From positions 992,001-1,056,000 of the forward strand of contig NZ_CP126963.1 of assembly GCF_002871945.2 (NCBI RefSeq): a stretch of DNA of 64,000 nt, written 5' to 3'. The notes under the pieces are model-generated. The model saw only the letters and a program-made list of their open reading frames with translations. It made no database searches and was not told the DNA's origin. Below are positions 9,317 through 17,557 of the stretch, in pieces; the stretch's first letter is position 1, and each line of letters begins with the position of its first letter. A program made the translations under genes and the position numbers. The DNA is from Gleimia hominis (GTDB lineage: Bacteria > Actinomycetota > Actinomycetes > Actinomycetales > Actinomycetaceae).

Positions 9317-10179
9317 AGCATAACCTCCATCAAAACGTAGAACACGGGGGCCACCATTAATAGGGAATCGAGCCGGTCCATCACCCCACCGTGGCCAGGA
9401 AGTAGGTTCGACATGTCCTTCAGCCCCAGGTCACGTTTGATTAGTGATTCCGTTAAGTCTCCAATGGTGGCCGCGATTGTGGTTAACACGGCCGCAACCG
9501 GCCCCCACCACCAGCCGACACCGAGCCACGCGAACCCGATTGCCCCCACAATCATGGACAGGCCAATGGAACCGGCGAAACCTTCCCAAGATTTCTTTGG
9601 TGACACAGTGGGCGCCATCGGATGCTTGCCCATCAGCACGCCCGCAGCCCATCCGCCCAGGTCATTAGCGACCGTAAGGAGGACGAACACGATCACCGCG
9701 CGCGCCCCCAGCGGCATGTCGCGAACCAGAACTGCGCACGCCCCCAGCAGGGGCACGTACGCGAGCGCGAAACCGCTGGCAAGAATCTCACTGAGCAGTG
9801 TGGATCCCTCAACGTGATCGAGCAGCCGCCACACGACACACGCCAGCAGCGTCATGCACAGCGCCGCGAGTGTCGCCCCCAACCCGAGGTACCGGGCGCA
9901 AACCAGCATGCCGAGCCCGCCAACCCACAGGGGGATGAGGGGAATACGCACATCCTTGCGGGCGAAAGCACCCGCTAGTTCCCACAGTGCGACCACGACA
10001 AGCAGGCACACGAGCGCCATGAACGTGTGCGCGGAAACGAGGATGGCAGCCAGTGCCACCGCCCCCAAGGTTACGCCCACTCCGATGGCGGCAGGCAGGT
10101 TCCGCCCGGCCCGCCCAGACGCGGGAAGTGGCTCCTTATTCTGCGTTGGAGGCGGGTTAATTATCGTTGAAAGATTCAA
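9313..10179 (-). CDS. cdsA: Phosphatidate cytidylyltransferase
   Basis: 288-residue multi-pass membrane enzyme making CDP-diacylglycerol from phosphatidate and CTP. The family signature near the C-terminus is clear (GDLTESLIKRDLGLKD then LLPGHGGVMDRLDSL). About seven or eight hydrophobic helices run through residues 30-250. The start appears to be TTG at 10179; GAGG lies 12 bases upstream, which is loose, so the start is uncertain. It is 16 bases after frr, as in many bacteria (frr-cdsA). Confidence 0.95.
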   Translation of the reverse strand: MNLSTIINPPPTQNKEPLPASGRAGRNLPAAIGVGVTLGAVALAAILVSAHTFMALVCLLVVVALWELAGAFARKDVRIPLIPLWVGGLGMLVCARYLGLGATLAALCMTLLACVVWRLLDHVEGSTLLSEILASGFALAYVPLLGACAVLVRDMPLGARAVIVFVLLTVANDLGGWAAGVLMGKHPMAPTVSPKKSWEGFAGSIGLSMIVGAIGFAWLGVGWWWGPVAAVLTTIAATIGDLTESLIKRDLGLKDMSNLLPGHGGVMDRLDSLLMVAPVFYVLMEVML

Positions 10180-10195
10180 AGTAATACGTCCGCCT

Positions 10196-10753
10196 CTAGA
10201 CGGTCATCAGATCCTTTTCTTTAGCTTCAAGTTCCGCATCGATCTGGTCAACGTACTTCTTCGTGAGTGTTTCCAGATCTTTTTCTGCCCGGTCTACTTC
10301 GTCTTCCCCGGCCTCACCGTCTTTTTTGATGCGGTCGAGTTCTTCTTTTGCTTTCCGCCGATCGTTCCGAACTGAGATGCGGCCTTCTTCAGCTCGTGAC
10401 CGCGCCTGTTTCACGTATTCTTTCCGGCGTTCTTCCGTGAGGGCCGGGAGGTTACAGCGGATCACGTTGCCGTCGTCGGTGGGGTTAACCCCCAGGTCTG
10501 CATCGCGGATTGCGGCGATGATTTCTTGTACCGCGTTGCGGTCGTAGGGGGAAATAAGCACCATTCGCGCCTCGGGAATCTGGATAGACGCGAGCTGTTG
10601 CAGGGGCGTTGGGGCACCGTAGTAGTCAACCATGATTGAGTTGAACATGTCTGGGTTTGCCCGCCCGGTTCGAATATTACCGAACTCACGCTTTGTTGCG
10701 GACACGGCCTTTTCCATACCGTCTTCCGCACTCAACAAGACATCTTTGATCAT
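10196..10753 (-). CDS. frr: Ribosome recycling factor
   Basis: 185-residue factor that splits the post-termination ribosome together with EF-G. The N-terminal helix and the conserved block [20 protein letters not shown] are intact, as is the C-terminal long helix rich in Lys/Glu/Asp with KKYVDQID. The ATG overlaps the pyrH stop codon by four bases, which indicates translational coupling in the conserved rpsB-tsf-pyrH-frr block. Confidence 0.98.
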   Translation of the reverse strand: MIKDVLLSAEDGMEKAVSATKREFGNIRTGRANPDMFNSIMVDYYGAPTPLQQLASIQIPEARMVLISPYDRNAVQEIIAAIRDADLGVNPTDDGNVIRCNLPALTEERRKEYVKQARSRAEEGRISVRNDRRKAKEELDRIKKDGEAGEDEVDRAEKDLETLTKKYVDQIDAELEAKEKDLMTV

Positions 10754-11496
10754 TTTGTGTGTCCTTCCGTTACACCGTTTGTTACCAGGGTACCTATCTT
10801 CTCACCCAACAGCGCTGCCGTGACATTCCCCGGTTCCGACATGCCAAATACGCGCATGGTTAAGTTGTTGTCTTTACACAGTGCGAATGCGGTTGCGTCC
10901 ACTACCTTGAGGCCCTGCGCGAGTGCTTGCGAATACGTTAGCGTGTCGAGTTTTTCCGCATCGGGGTTCACTTTCGGATCAGCGGTGTACACGCCATCGA
11001 CCCCCTTTTTACCAACCAGCAGTTCGCTGCACCGCGTTTCTAACGCCCGCTGGGCCGCCACGGTATCTGTGGAGAAGTACGGTAGGCCAGCGCCCGCTCC
11101 GAATACGACTACGCGGCCTTTTTCGAGGTGGCGGATAGCCCGCAGTGGAATGTAAGGTTCCGCTACTTGCCGCATCGAGATCGCGGATTGCACGCGCGTG
11201 GTAACGCCTGCTTGCTCCAGGAAGTCTTGGAGCGCGAGCGCGTTCATTACTGTGCCGAGCATCCCCATGTAGTCCGCGCGGGAGCGGTCTAAACCGTGTT
11301 TAGATAGTTGCGCGCCTCGGAAGAAGTTTCCACCCCCAACGACGACCGCTACCTGCACCCCCTGTTTAACTGCGGTGGCTATTTGTGTGGCCACCGAGCG
11401 CACGACGTTCGGATCTAGGCCGATTTTGCCTCCACCAAACACTTCGCCCGATAGTTTCATTAGCACGCGCCGTGGCGCAGCAGCATCGTGTGGCAT
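10750..11496 (-). CDS. pyrH: UMP kinase
   Basis: 248-residue hexameric kinase that phosphorylates UMP in pyrimidine nucleotide synthesis. The amino-acid-kinase fold is shown by [12 protein letters not shown] near the N-terminus, [11 protein letters not shown], and the C-terminal [15 protein letters not shown] motif. The ATG at 11496 is used because GGAGGGG stands at ideal distance; a longer frame reaches 11514. It ends within frr. A 280-base gap with a hairpin and tandem repeats separates it from tsf. Confidence 0.97.
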   Translation of the reverse strand: MPHDAAAPRRVLMKLSGEVFGGGKIGLDPNVVRSVATQIATAVKQGVQVAVVVGGGNFFRGAQLSKHGLDRSRADYMGMLGTVMNALALQDFLEQAGVTTRVQSAISMRQVAEPYIPLRAIRHLEKGRVVVFGAGAGLPYFSTDTVAAQRALETRCSELLVGKKGVDGVYTADPKVNPDAEKLDTLTYSQALAQGLKVVDATAFALCKDNNLTMRVFGMSEPGNVTAALLGEKIGTLVTNGVTEGHTK

Positions 11497-11580
11497 GCCG
11501 TTCCCCTCCTGCAACGGGATAACTTAAGTACGAGATTCCTTCACCATGTTACCTGCCCGCTTCCGTTCGCGGACACAACC

Positions 11581-11614
11581 GTGGCCTTGCCTTGAATAAT
11601 CAGGGCAAGGCCAC
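11581..11614 (-). terminator. Hairpin between tsf and pyrH
   Basis: Perfect 11-bp inverted repeat (GTGGCCTTGCC and GGCAAGGCCAC) with a 12-base loop, placed after the tsf tail repeats. On the minus strand no T-run follows, so if it terminates tsf transcription it is of the actinobacterial type without U-tract; it could also be an RNA-processing or stability structure. Confidence 0.5.
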
Positions 11615-11672
11615 AGTGGTTTATTTAGTTTCAGGCACTTACGTGCCCTGGTAGGTGCACCAGGTAGCTACC

Positions 11673-11798
11673 TCAGGCACCCACCTGGACGCGCTAGGCT
11701 CCAAGCTGGAAGCATTACGTCCCAACCTGGACTCGTTAAGCTCCCACCTGGACGCGTTACGTCCCAACCTGGGCTCGTTATGCTCCCACCTGGACGCG
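11673..11798 (-). repeat. Six in-frame copies of the tsf terminal codons with stop
   Basis: On the minus strand the last seven codons of tsf (CGC GTC CAG GTG GGA GCA TAA) are followed by five more 21-base copies without spacer. Their ends fall at 11757, 11736, 11715, 11694 and 11673. Each copy keeps the frame and ends in a stop codon (TAA, TAA, TAA, TAG, TGA). Neighbouring copies differ in a regular way (GTGGGAGC versus GTTGGGACG), giving a 42-base higher-order unit over the first copies. Confidence 0.9.
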
Positions 11799-12608
11799 GG
11801 CGAATCCGGTTACGTCACCGCCGACCTCTTTGAGCACCTGGCCCACAGTCTTCGACGGATCCTTAGCGAAGTCTTGGTCGACCAAGCAGTTCTCTTTGTA
11901 GAACGCGTTCAGGCGGCCCTCGACAATTTTCGGCACGATTTTCTCTGGTTTGCCTTCACCCAGCGTAATCTTCGTGAGGGTTTCCCGCTCGTGCTCCACC
12001 ACGTCGGCGGGTACCGTGTCCTCAGAAATGTAGTCGGGTGAGAACGCTGCGATGTGCATCGCGATGTCGCGTGCCACGCCCTCTCCGGCCTGGTTGGTGG
12101 CAACGAGAACCGCCACTTGCGCCGGCAGGTCCGCGGACGTCTGGTGCAAGTACAGGGACATGGCTTCGCCTTCCAGGCGCACCACGTTCCGCACCTCCAC
12201 CTTTTCCCCCACTACGGCACCCATGTTTTTCACCAGGTCCGAAACTTTCTCGTCCCCAGAGGGTGCTTCGAGGGCCTCTTCAACGTTAGTTGCGTTCGCA
12301 GCAACCGCGGCTTCGAGGACCTTGTTTGCGAAGTCAACGAACTTATCGGTCTTGGCAACGAAGTCCGTTTCGGAGTTAACCTCAACGACCACGCCAACTT
12401 TGCCGTCAACGATCTTCCCGGCCACGAGCCCGGCGGAAGCGGTGCGGCCTTCGCGTTTAGACAGTGACTTCAGGCCCGACAGGCGGATGATTTCCAGTGC
12501 TTTCTCTTTGTCCCCATCAGCCTCAGAGAGGGCATTCTTAACGTCCATCATGCCGGCGCCTGTCTGCTCACGCAGGGCTTTAACGTCGGCAGCTGTAAAG
12601 TTTGCCAT
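11778..12608 (-). CDS. tsf: Elongation factor Ts
   Basis: 276-residue nucleotide-exchange factor for EF-Tu. The N-terminal UBA-like region ends with the signature LREQTGAGMMDVKNAL, and the core signature ETDFVAKTDKFVDF follows around residue 80. The late segment has QPFVKD-like sequence replaced by NCLVDQDFAKDPSKTV, which is a common actinobacterial form. It lies 33 bases after rpsB. The final codons RVQVGA-stop are tandemly duplicated in the 3' flank. Confidence 0.98.
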   Translation of the reverse strand: MANFTAADVKALREQTGAGMMDVKNALSEADGDKEKALEIIRLSGLKSLSKREGRTASAGLVAGKIVDGKVGVVVEVNSETDFVAKTDKFVDFANKVLEAAVAANATNVEEALEAPSGDEKVSDLVKNMGAVVGEKVEVRNVVRLEGEAMSLYLHQTSADLPAQVAVLVATNQAGEGVARDIAMHIAAFSPDYISEDTVPADVVEHERETLTKITLGEGKPEKIVPKIVEGRLNAFYKENCLVDQDFAKDPSKTVGQVLKEVGGDVTGFARVQVGA

Positions 12609-12641
12609 GTTTCTTCCTTCAGTAAGAGTAGTTGGTTGAAC

Positions 12642-13589
12642 TTACTTTTCTTCTGCTTTTGACTCGTCTTTGGAGTCAGCTTTTTGCACAGTCTCAGCGT
12701 CCGCTGCTTCTGCTTTCGGCTGCTCGGCTTTATCTGCCTTAGGTTCGGCAGCTGCTTCGTCTGCCTTGGGTTCACTGTCGGCCTTTTCAGCGGACTTGGC
12801 TGACGCATCTTTACCAGGGGTCTCGCCCTCCAGCAGTTCGCGTTCCCACTCCGCCATCGGCTCAGCCTGTGCCTCACCATCTTTCTTCTGACGACGCTGT
12901 GAACGTTCCAACAGGCCCGCTGCAACCGCATCAGCAACTACGCGGGTCAGTACGGAGACGGCACCGATTGCGTCATCGTTACCGGGAATGCCGTATTCAA
13001 CATCATCCGGATCGCAGTTGGTGTCGAGGATAGCAATCACTGGGATCCCCAGTTTCTTCGCCTCCGCGATCGCGAGGTGCTCTTTGTTCGTGTCCACTAC
13101 CCACAGTGCGGACGGGAGTTTCGCCATGTCCCGAATCCCACCCAGGGAGCGTTCGAGCTTCTCTTTCTCGCGACGCATCATGAGTAGTTCCTTCTTGGTG
13201 CGACCCGAAGAAGCGACGTCGTCAAAGTCGATCTCTTCCAGTTCTTTCATGCGCTGCACGCGCTTAGCTACGGTCTGGAAGTTAGTGAGCATACCGCCGA
13301 GCCAACGGTGGTTCACGTACGGCATGCCAACGCGTTGAGCCTGCTCCTCAACGCTTTCTTGCGCCTGCTTCTTGGTACCGATGAACAGGATATTGCCGTT
13401 GTGCGCAACCGTTTCTTTAACGTATTCGAATGCGCGGTCAATATCCGCGATGGTTTGCTGCAGGTCAATGATGTAGATGCCGTTGCGTTCCGTGAGGATG
13501 AAACGCTTCATCTTCGGGTTCCAACGACGGGTCTGGTGACCAAAGTGGACGCCGCTTTCGAGAAGCTGACGCATGGTAACAACTGCCAT
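12642..13589 (-). CDS. rpsB: Ribosomal protein S2
   Basis: 315-residue small-subunit protein. It starts [20 protein letters not shown] with GGAAGG upstream; the frame reaching 13691 is an in-frame extension. S2 signatures include [19 protein letters not shown] and [12 protein letters not shown]. The S2 core ends near residue 235; the remaining ~80 residues are an acidic, Ala/Glu/Lys/Asp-rich tail, probably disordered, longer than in most bacteria but of a kind seen in actinobacteria. First gene of the rpsB-tsf operon. Confidence 0.97.
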   Translation of the reverse strand: MAVVTMRQLLESGVHFGHQTRRWNPKMKRFILTERNGIYIIDLQQTIADIDRAFEYVKETVAHNGNILFIGTKKQAQESVEEQAQRVGMPYVNHRWLGGMLTNFQTVAKRVQRMKELEEIDFDDVASSGRTKKELLMMRREKEKLERSLGGIRDMAKLPSALWVVDTNKEHLAIAEAKKLGIPVIAILDTNCDPDDVEYGIPGNDDAIGAVSVLTRVVADAVAAGLLERSQRRQKKDGEAQAEPMAEWERELLEGETPGKDASAKSAEKADSEPKADEAAAEPKADKAEQPKAEAADAETVQKADSKDESKAEEK

Positions 13590-14001
13590 GGTTGTTCCTT
13601 CCGGTGCGAGTGCACCAATCGGCCGCATAATGCGGGTAATTTCAGTTCCTTTATAGCCCTTGAGGGCCCCTAGCGTTCTGACCGTACGCACCCAACCTAA
13701 CGGTTAGGACTGTGGCGTCCGCGTCCCACTTCACGAGCCGCCTACTTAGCTGACGCACCAGTGTGGTCCGCCCTAGTAGGGGTGTGACAGCGGTGAAGAA
13801 CGCGCGTTAGTCGCCGCTCATGACCATTTGGACACAAACGGCGCCGCGTTTATTGTACGCCACAGGGCGCAGACGGTAAAGGAACGGGGTGGTACGCCCG
13901 CTCACACAAACCGGTGGATGGGATTTATCCACCGCTGTTTTTACACACAACCGCGTGGACGCACCGCATTCACGTGCAGTTTGTACCGTAGATTCAACAC
14001 C
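13590..14001. other. Divergent spacer between rpsB and the M23-like gene
   Basis: 412 bases without a supported gene. On the minus strand TATAAA (13650-13655) about 60 bases before rpsB is a candidate -10 of the rpsB operon, without a good -35. On the plus strand an 8-bp hairpin (CGGTGGAT / ATCCACCG, 13912-13934) is followed by a five-T run, which looks like a small terminator or attenuator, and TAGATT at 13989-13994 is a candidate -10 eight bases before the ATG of the M23-like gene. Confidence 0.4.
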
Positions 14002-14649
14002 ATGCTTCATTTACATCGGCCGCTTCCGCATTCACTCCGTTTCGCCGCGTTCTCCTCACGGGCGTTAATCCGCAGTGTTGCCTTAGTTGTAGCGCTAGCC
14101 CTGTGTACTGGCGCCAACTCCGTTTCAAGCAGTGCAAACCGCGAAACAGCCGAGTGGGAATCCACCGGTTTAACAATTACCGGTGAATCTGCAGACGAGG
14201 GCCCTGGCGCCACTCGGACTCACCCCCGCCTCAAAGCCAGTGGGCGCTGGATTCCACCGGTTCCCCGCCCATTGAACGTTGGCAGGCGGTTTGATCCACC
14301 GGCTAAACGTTGGCTGCCCGGGCACCGCGGCGTAGATTTGTGTCCCCCATTGGGCACTGCGGTACGTGCCCCACGCGCAGGCCGCGTAGTGTACGCCGCT
14401 GACCTAGCCGGAAGGCCCGTCATTTCAATTGAACATGAGGACGGTTTACACTCCACCCTCGAACCCGTGGAAGCAACTGTTTCCAAAGGGCAAACAGTAG
14501 AACAAGGTACCGTGGTGGGCACACTAGTTAGCGGACACGACAACGATTGCTTACATTTTGGTGTGCGCAAAGACAAAGATACCTACTTAGATCCCCTCTT
14601 GCTGATAAACCCCAGAGCAGTTTTAAAACCCTGGGACGCCCCGGCTTAA
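14002..14649 (+). CDS. Exported M23-like (LytM-type) protein
   Basis: 215 residues: an Arg/His-rich N-terminus, one hydrophobic segment (about 22-40) acting as signal peptide or anchor, a linker rich in Thr/Glu/Gly, and a LytM domain from about residue 85. The zinc-binding HxxxD is present (H108, D112 in GHRGVDLCPPLGT). The usual HxH is CLH (183-185), so the metal ligand H185 is kept but the catalytic first His is a Cys. Such M23 forms are found beside rpsB in other actinobacteria. It may be a weak hydrolase or a non-catalytic regulator of amidases. No Shine-Dalgarno precedes the ATG; TAGATT upstream suggests a leaderless message. Confidence 0.8.
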   Translation: MLHLHRPLPHSLRFAAFSSRALIRSVALVVALALCTGANSVSSSANRETAEWESTGLTITGESADEGPGATRTHPRLKASGRWIPPVPRPLNVGRRFDPPAKRWLPGHRGVDLCPPLGTAVRAPRAGRVVYAADLAGRPVISIEHEDGLHSTLEPVEATVSKGQTVEQGTVVGTLVSGHDNDCLHFGVRKDKDTYLDPLLLINPRAVLKPWDAPA

Positions 14650-14718
14650 ACCGCGAACCGGCAGAAGCAGAAACGAGCTTTATTACGCACATGGAGTTTC
14701 TTGGGTCCGCGGCTGCGC

Positions 14719-15618
14719 TTACGCACGCGGATGAGCTTGACGCATGATGCGAGTAAGACGCGCCGCATCCACATGCGTGTAACGCTGCGTCGTCTGCAAC
14801 GACGCGTGCCCGAGCAGATCCTGCACCGCCCGCAGATCCGCTCCCCCCTCGAGCATGTGCGTAGCAGCGCAGTGACGTAAACCGTGCGGAGAAATGGTTG
14901 GCACACCCGCGCCCACACACGCCCGCTCCAACCGAGCCCGCACGGTCCTCTGGTTAATCCGCCTTCCTCTAACCCCCAAGAAAAACGCTTGCCCCGACTT
15001 CTCACTCGCTAACTGACCGCGCCCCACCTCAATCCACTGACGCATCGCTTCGTGAGCCGGTAAACCATACGGAACTACCCGTTCTTTATTTCCCTTCCCC
15101 AACACTCTTAACGTATGTGTCGAAGCGTCCAAACTGGTCAAATCAAGCCCAGTAAGCTCCGCCACCCGCATTCCCGTTGAATATAAGACCTCAAAAATCG
15201 CCCAGTCCCGCATCTGCTGCGGATCATCCTCCGCTTGTACCTTCACCCACTGCAAGAGCCGATTAGTTTGCTTCACATTCAACGTTGCCGGCAGGTTCTG
15301 ACTAACTTTAGTCCCCGTGAGTTTCAACGCGGGATCCACCGCGATAAAACCTTCTTTTTTCGCCCAAGCACCGAAGAGCCTAACGGTAGCGATGTAACGA
15401 GCCAGAGAAGTCCGCGCTGTCCCCTCCCGCACCCGGTGCGCAAGCCAACCTCTCAATGCCCTATAAGTGAAAACCTCCGCCTGGAAGTTCCCATTGGGGT
15501 AAATCCAACTGAGGCAAGCCCGCAGATCAGTTTCATACGCTCGGACTGAGTGTTTGCTAAAACCGCGCGTGTACTGCAAGTAGCGACCGAAATCCTCCAG
15601 CAACTCTTCTTGGTCCAC
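14719..15618 (-). CDS. xerC: Tyrosine recombinase XerC
   Basis: 299-residue site-specific recombinase that resolves chromosome dimers at dif. The N-terminal SAM-like domain covers about 1-90. The catalytic set is complete: Arg in STGMRVAELTG, Lys in GKGNKERVVP, HGLRH in HGLRHCAATH, His in LGHASLQTTQ and the nucleophile Tyr in QRYTHV. A GTG at 15618 with AAAGGG upstream is preferred; another in-frame GTG lies at 15639. It follows dprA/comM in the opposite half of the same strand block, separated by the plus-strand DtxR gene. Confidence 0.93.
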   Translation of the reverse strand: MDQEELLEDFGRYLQYTRGFSKHSVRAYETDLRACLSWIYPNGNFQAEVFTYRALRGWLAHRVREGTARTSLARYIATVRLFGAWAKKEGFIAVDPALKLTGTKVSQNLPATLNVKQTNRLLQWVKVQAEDDPQQMRDWAIFEVLYSTGMRVAELTGLDLTSLDASTHTLRVLGKGNKERVVPYGLPAHEAMRQWIEVGRGQLASEKSGQAFFLGVRGRRINQRTVRARLERACVGAGVPTISPHGLRHCAATHMLEGGADLRAVQDLLGHASLQTTQRYTHVDAARLTRIMRQAHPRA

Positions 15619-15686
15619 GTGATCGCCCTTTCGAAACACTTAATTGTACACCGCAAATAAAACAGGACGGCATGACTATTCGTTGA

Positions 15687-15692
15687 TATTCT
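15687..15692 (+). promoter_or_regulatory. Candidate -10 for the DtxR-like gene
   Basis: TATTCT six bases before the ATG at 15699, and no Shine-Dalgarno sequence in between. This fits a leaderless transcript. The -35 region is poor (AGGACG at 17-bp spacing). Confidence 0.4.
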
Positions 15693-15698
15693 GCCTAT

Positions 15699-16373
15699 AT
15701 GAGTAATGCAAAACTATCCCACTCCGCCGAAGATTACCTGAAGATCATTTGGAAACTAAAAGAGTGGTCTGACCAGCCAGTTAGCACCACACTCCTATCG
15801 GAAACCTCAGGAATGCGGGCATCAACCGTGTCAGACGCAGTGAAGAGGCTCACCGCTAGCGGTCTAGTGAAACACGCCCCGTATTCATCGATTGCGCTCA
15901 CCCCCAAAGGCCGCAAGATCGCGATCGCCATGGTCCGCCGCCACCGGATTATCGAAACGTTCCTGGTATCCCACATGGGCTACCGGTGGGACGAAGTTGA
16001 CGACGAGGCAGAGCATTTAGAGCACGCCGCATCCGATAAGCTCATTGACCGCATGGAAGAGATGCTGGACTACCCCACGCGGGACCCCCACGGTGATCCA
16101 ATTCCAGATCGGGACGGCAATATTGCGCAGTTGGATGCGAAACCGTTGACCGAAGCCCCGAAAGATGTGGAGCTGAAAGTGGAGCGGATCAGTGACTCAG
16201 ATCCGAAGTTCCTGCGGTTCCTCAAAGAGAACGACATCCACATTGGATCAACCTTCCAGTCGATTCCAGCGGGTGAGTTCTCAGAAAACGTTCTTATCCG
16301 ACTACCGAAAACACAAAACCCGATTCCAGTTGGTAAATCAAGTGCACAGCTCATCTGGGTTTCACACAGTTAA
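15699..16373 (+). CDS. DtxR/MntR-family metal-dependent regulator
   Basis: 224-residue repressor. Residues 1-70 are the winged helix of the family (SAEDYLKIIWKL, then MRASTVSDAVKRLTASGLV); 70-140 form the dimerisation and metal-binding domain with the typical RRHRIIETFLV, then DEVDDEAEHLEHAASDKLIDRM with the Glu/His ligands; the C-terminal ~75 residues are an SH3-like domain. The family senses Fe(II) or Mn(II) and represses uptake genes. Which metal is sensed cannot be told; the DEAEHLEH segment is shared by both types. It stands alone between divergent xerC and convergent dprA. Confidence 0.92.
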   Translation: MSNAKLSHSAEDYLKIIWKLKEWSDQPVSTTLLSETSGMRASTVSDAVKRLTASGLVKHAPYSSIALTPKGRKIAIAMVRRHRIIETFLVSHMGYRWDEVDDEAEHLEHAASDKLIDRMEEMLDYPTRDPHGDPIPDRDGNIAQLDAKPLTEAPKDVELKVERISDSDPKFLRFLKENDIHIGSTFQSIPAGEFSENVLIRLPKTQNPIPVGKSSAQLIWVSHS

Positions 16374-16399
16374 ACTCGCCCCTCTCCCAGTCGGCGAGT

Positions 16400-17557
16400 C
16401 TAAGAGCGCGCATACACCCCATTACCACCGCGGCACTGCCCAGCCAACACCAAAGCCGCTAGTGCAGGCAGTACTTCTTGCATAGATAAACCAGCTTCAC
16501 AAGCAACATTATCGGCAGATGCCCATCCGCGGCGCGGCAGAGCATCCCACACTCGCTGCTGGGCATCAGATAAGTTTGTTGGCGAGCTCTGCTTACTCTC
16601 CCCCGCCGCCTTAGCTGGCAAAGTCAACTCCAACTGCGTCCCAATCGGATCCACCAGCTCACAGATTTGCTGAGCACTCGCCACCAGGGATGCGCCGTCG
16701 CGGATCGCCTCGTGACAACCCGCAGACTGACTCGAAAACACAGAGCCCGGTACTGCGCCCACAGCCCGGCCCAGTTCTAGAGCCCGGTTCAACGTAGCCA
16801 ACGCACCCGACCGGTACCCTGCCTCAACCACGATAGTGGCTGAGCAGTAGGCAGCAATCAACCTGTTTCTTGCTAAAAACCGCCAGCGAGCCGGACGCGA
16901 AAACGGGCTGCCCTCTGAAATGATCGCTCCCGTTTCCATGATTGAATAAAACAGTTCCTCATTAGAACGCGGGTAAAGATTACACACCCCACCGGCCATG
17001 ACCGCTACCGTGTGCCCACCTCGCACCGCACCGGCGTGGGCCGCAGTATCTATGCCCAGCGCACCTCCCGAAACCACGGTCTTACCCGCGCGGGTGAGTT
17101 CCCACGCGAAATCCCGCGCTAACTCACGCCCGTAATGCGTGCAGGCACGCGCACCCACCAGCGCCACTCGCATCTGCTGCTTCAATTCCCCACGGATCCA
17201 CAGGGCATGTGGCGCAGCATTACCCAAATCGTTGAACTCCACCGGCCAATTTGGGTGCCCCCGATAGATTACACTGCCACCAACCCGGTCGATTGCTTCC
17301 AAGTCCCGCTCTACGTTCAACTTCTCTAACCGCGGTAGCCACCGGGCTAGAGCTCGCACCCACGGCCGTTCCTGACCTGACTCGTCACAGATCAGCGTGC
17401 TGGGAAGCGAATCCGCTGCAGGTTTACTCAGTACCCATTCCAGTGCCTGCGCCGCTCCGAGCGCATCTACCAGTATTCCGGCGGACTCATCACCGGGCTC
17501 CACGAGTGCGCTCCACGCACACGCCACCTGCTTCGGATCCGCGTAATCAATACTCAC
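16400..17557 (-). CDS. dprA: DNA-processing protein DprA
   Basis: 385-residue RecA-loading, ssDNA-binding protein of natural transformation. The Rossmann-like DprA core is clear: ALVGARACTHYG, then SGGALGIDTAAHAGAV, ISEGSPFSRPARWRFLARNRLIA and FVVEAGYRSGAL-like (here IVVEAGYRSGAL). A C-terminal winged-helix (DprA_WH) follows at about 330-385. I chose the GTG at 17557, which overlaps the comM stop (GTGA) and has GGGGAAG upstream; the frame continues open to 17734 inside comM. Together with comM it forms the usual actinobacterial yraN-comM-dprA set. Confidence 0.94.
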   Translation of the reverse strand: MSIDYADPKQVACAWSALVEPGDESAGILVDALGAAQALEWVLSKPAADSLPSTLICDESGQERPWVRALARWLPRLEKLNVERDLEAIDRVGGSVIYRGHPNWPVEFNDLGNAAPHALWIRGELKQQMRVALVGARACTHYGRELARDFAWELTRAGKTVVSGGALGIDTAAHAGAVRGGHTVAVMAGGVCNLYPRSNEELFYSIMETGAIISEGSPFSRPARWRFLARNRLIAAYCSATIVVEAGYRSGALATLNRALELGRAVGAVPGSVFSSQSAGCHEAIRDGASLVASAQQICELVDPIGTQLELTLPAKAAGESKQSSPTNLSDAQQRVWDALPRRGWASADNVACEAGLSMQEVLPALAALVLAGQCRGGNGVYARS

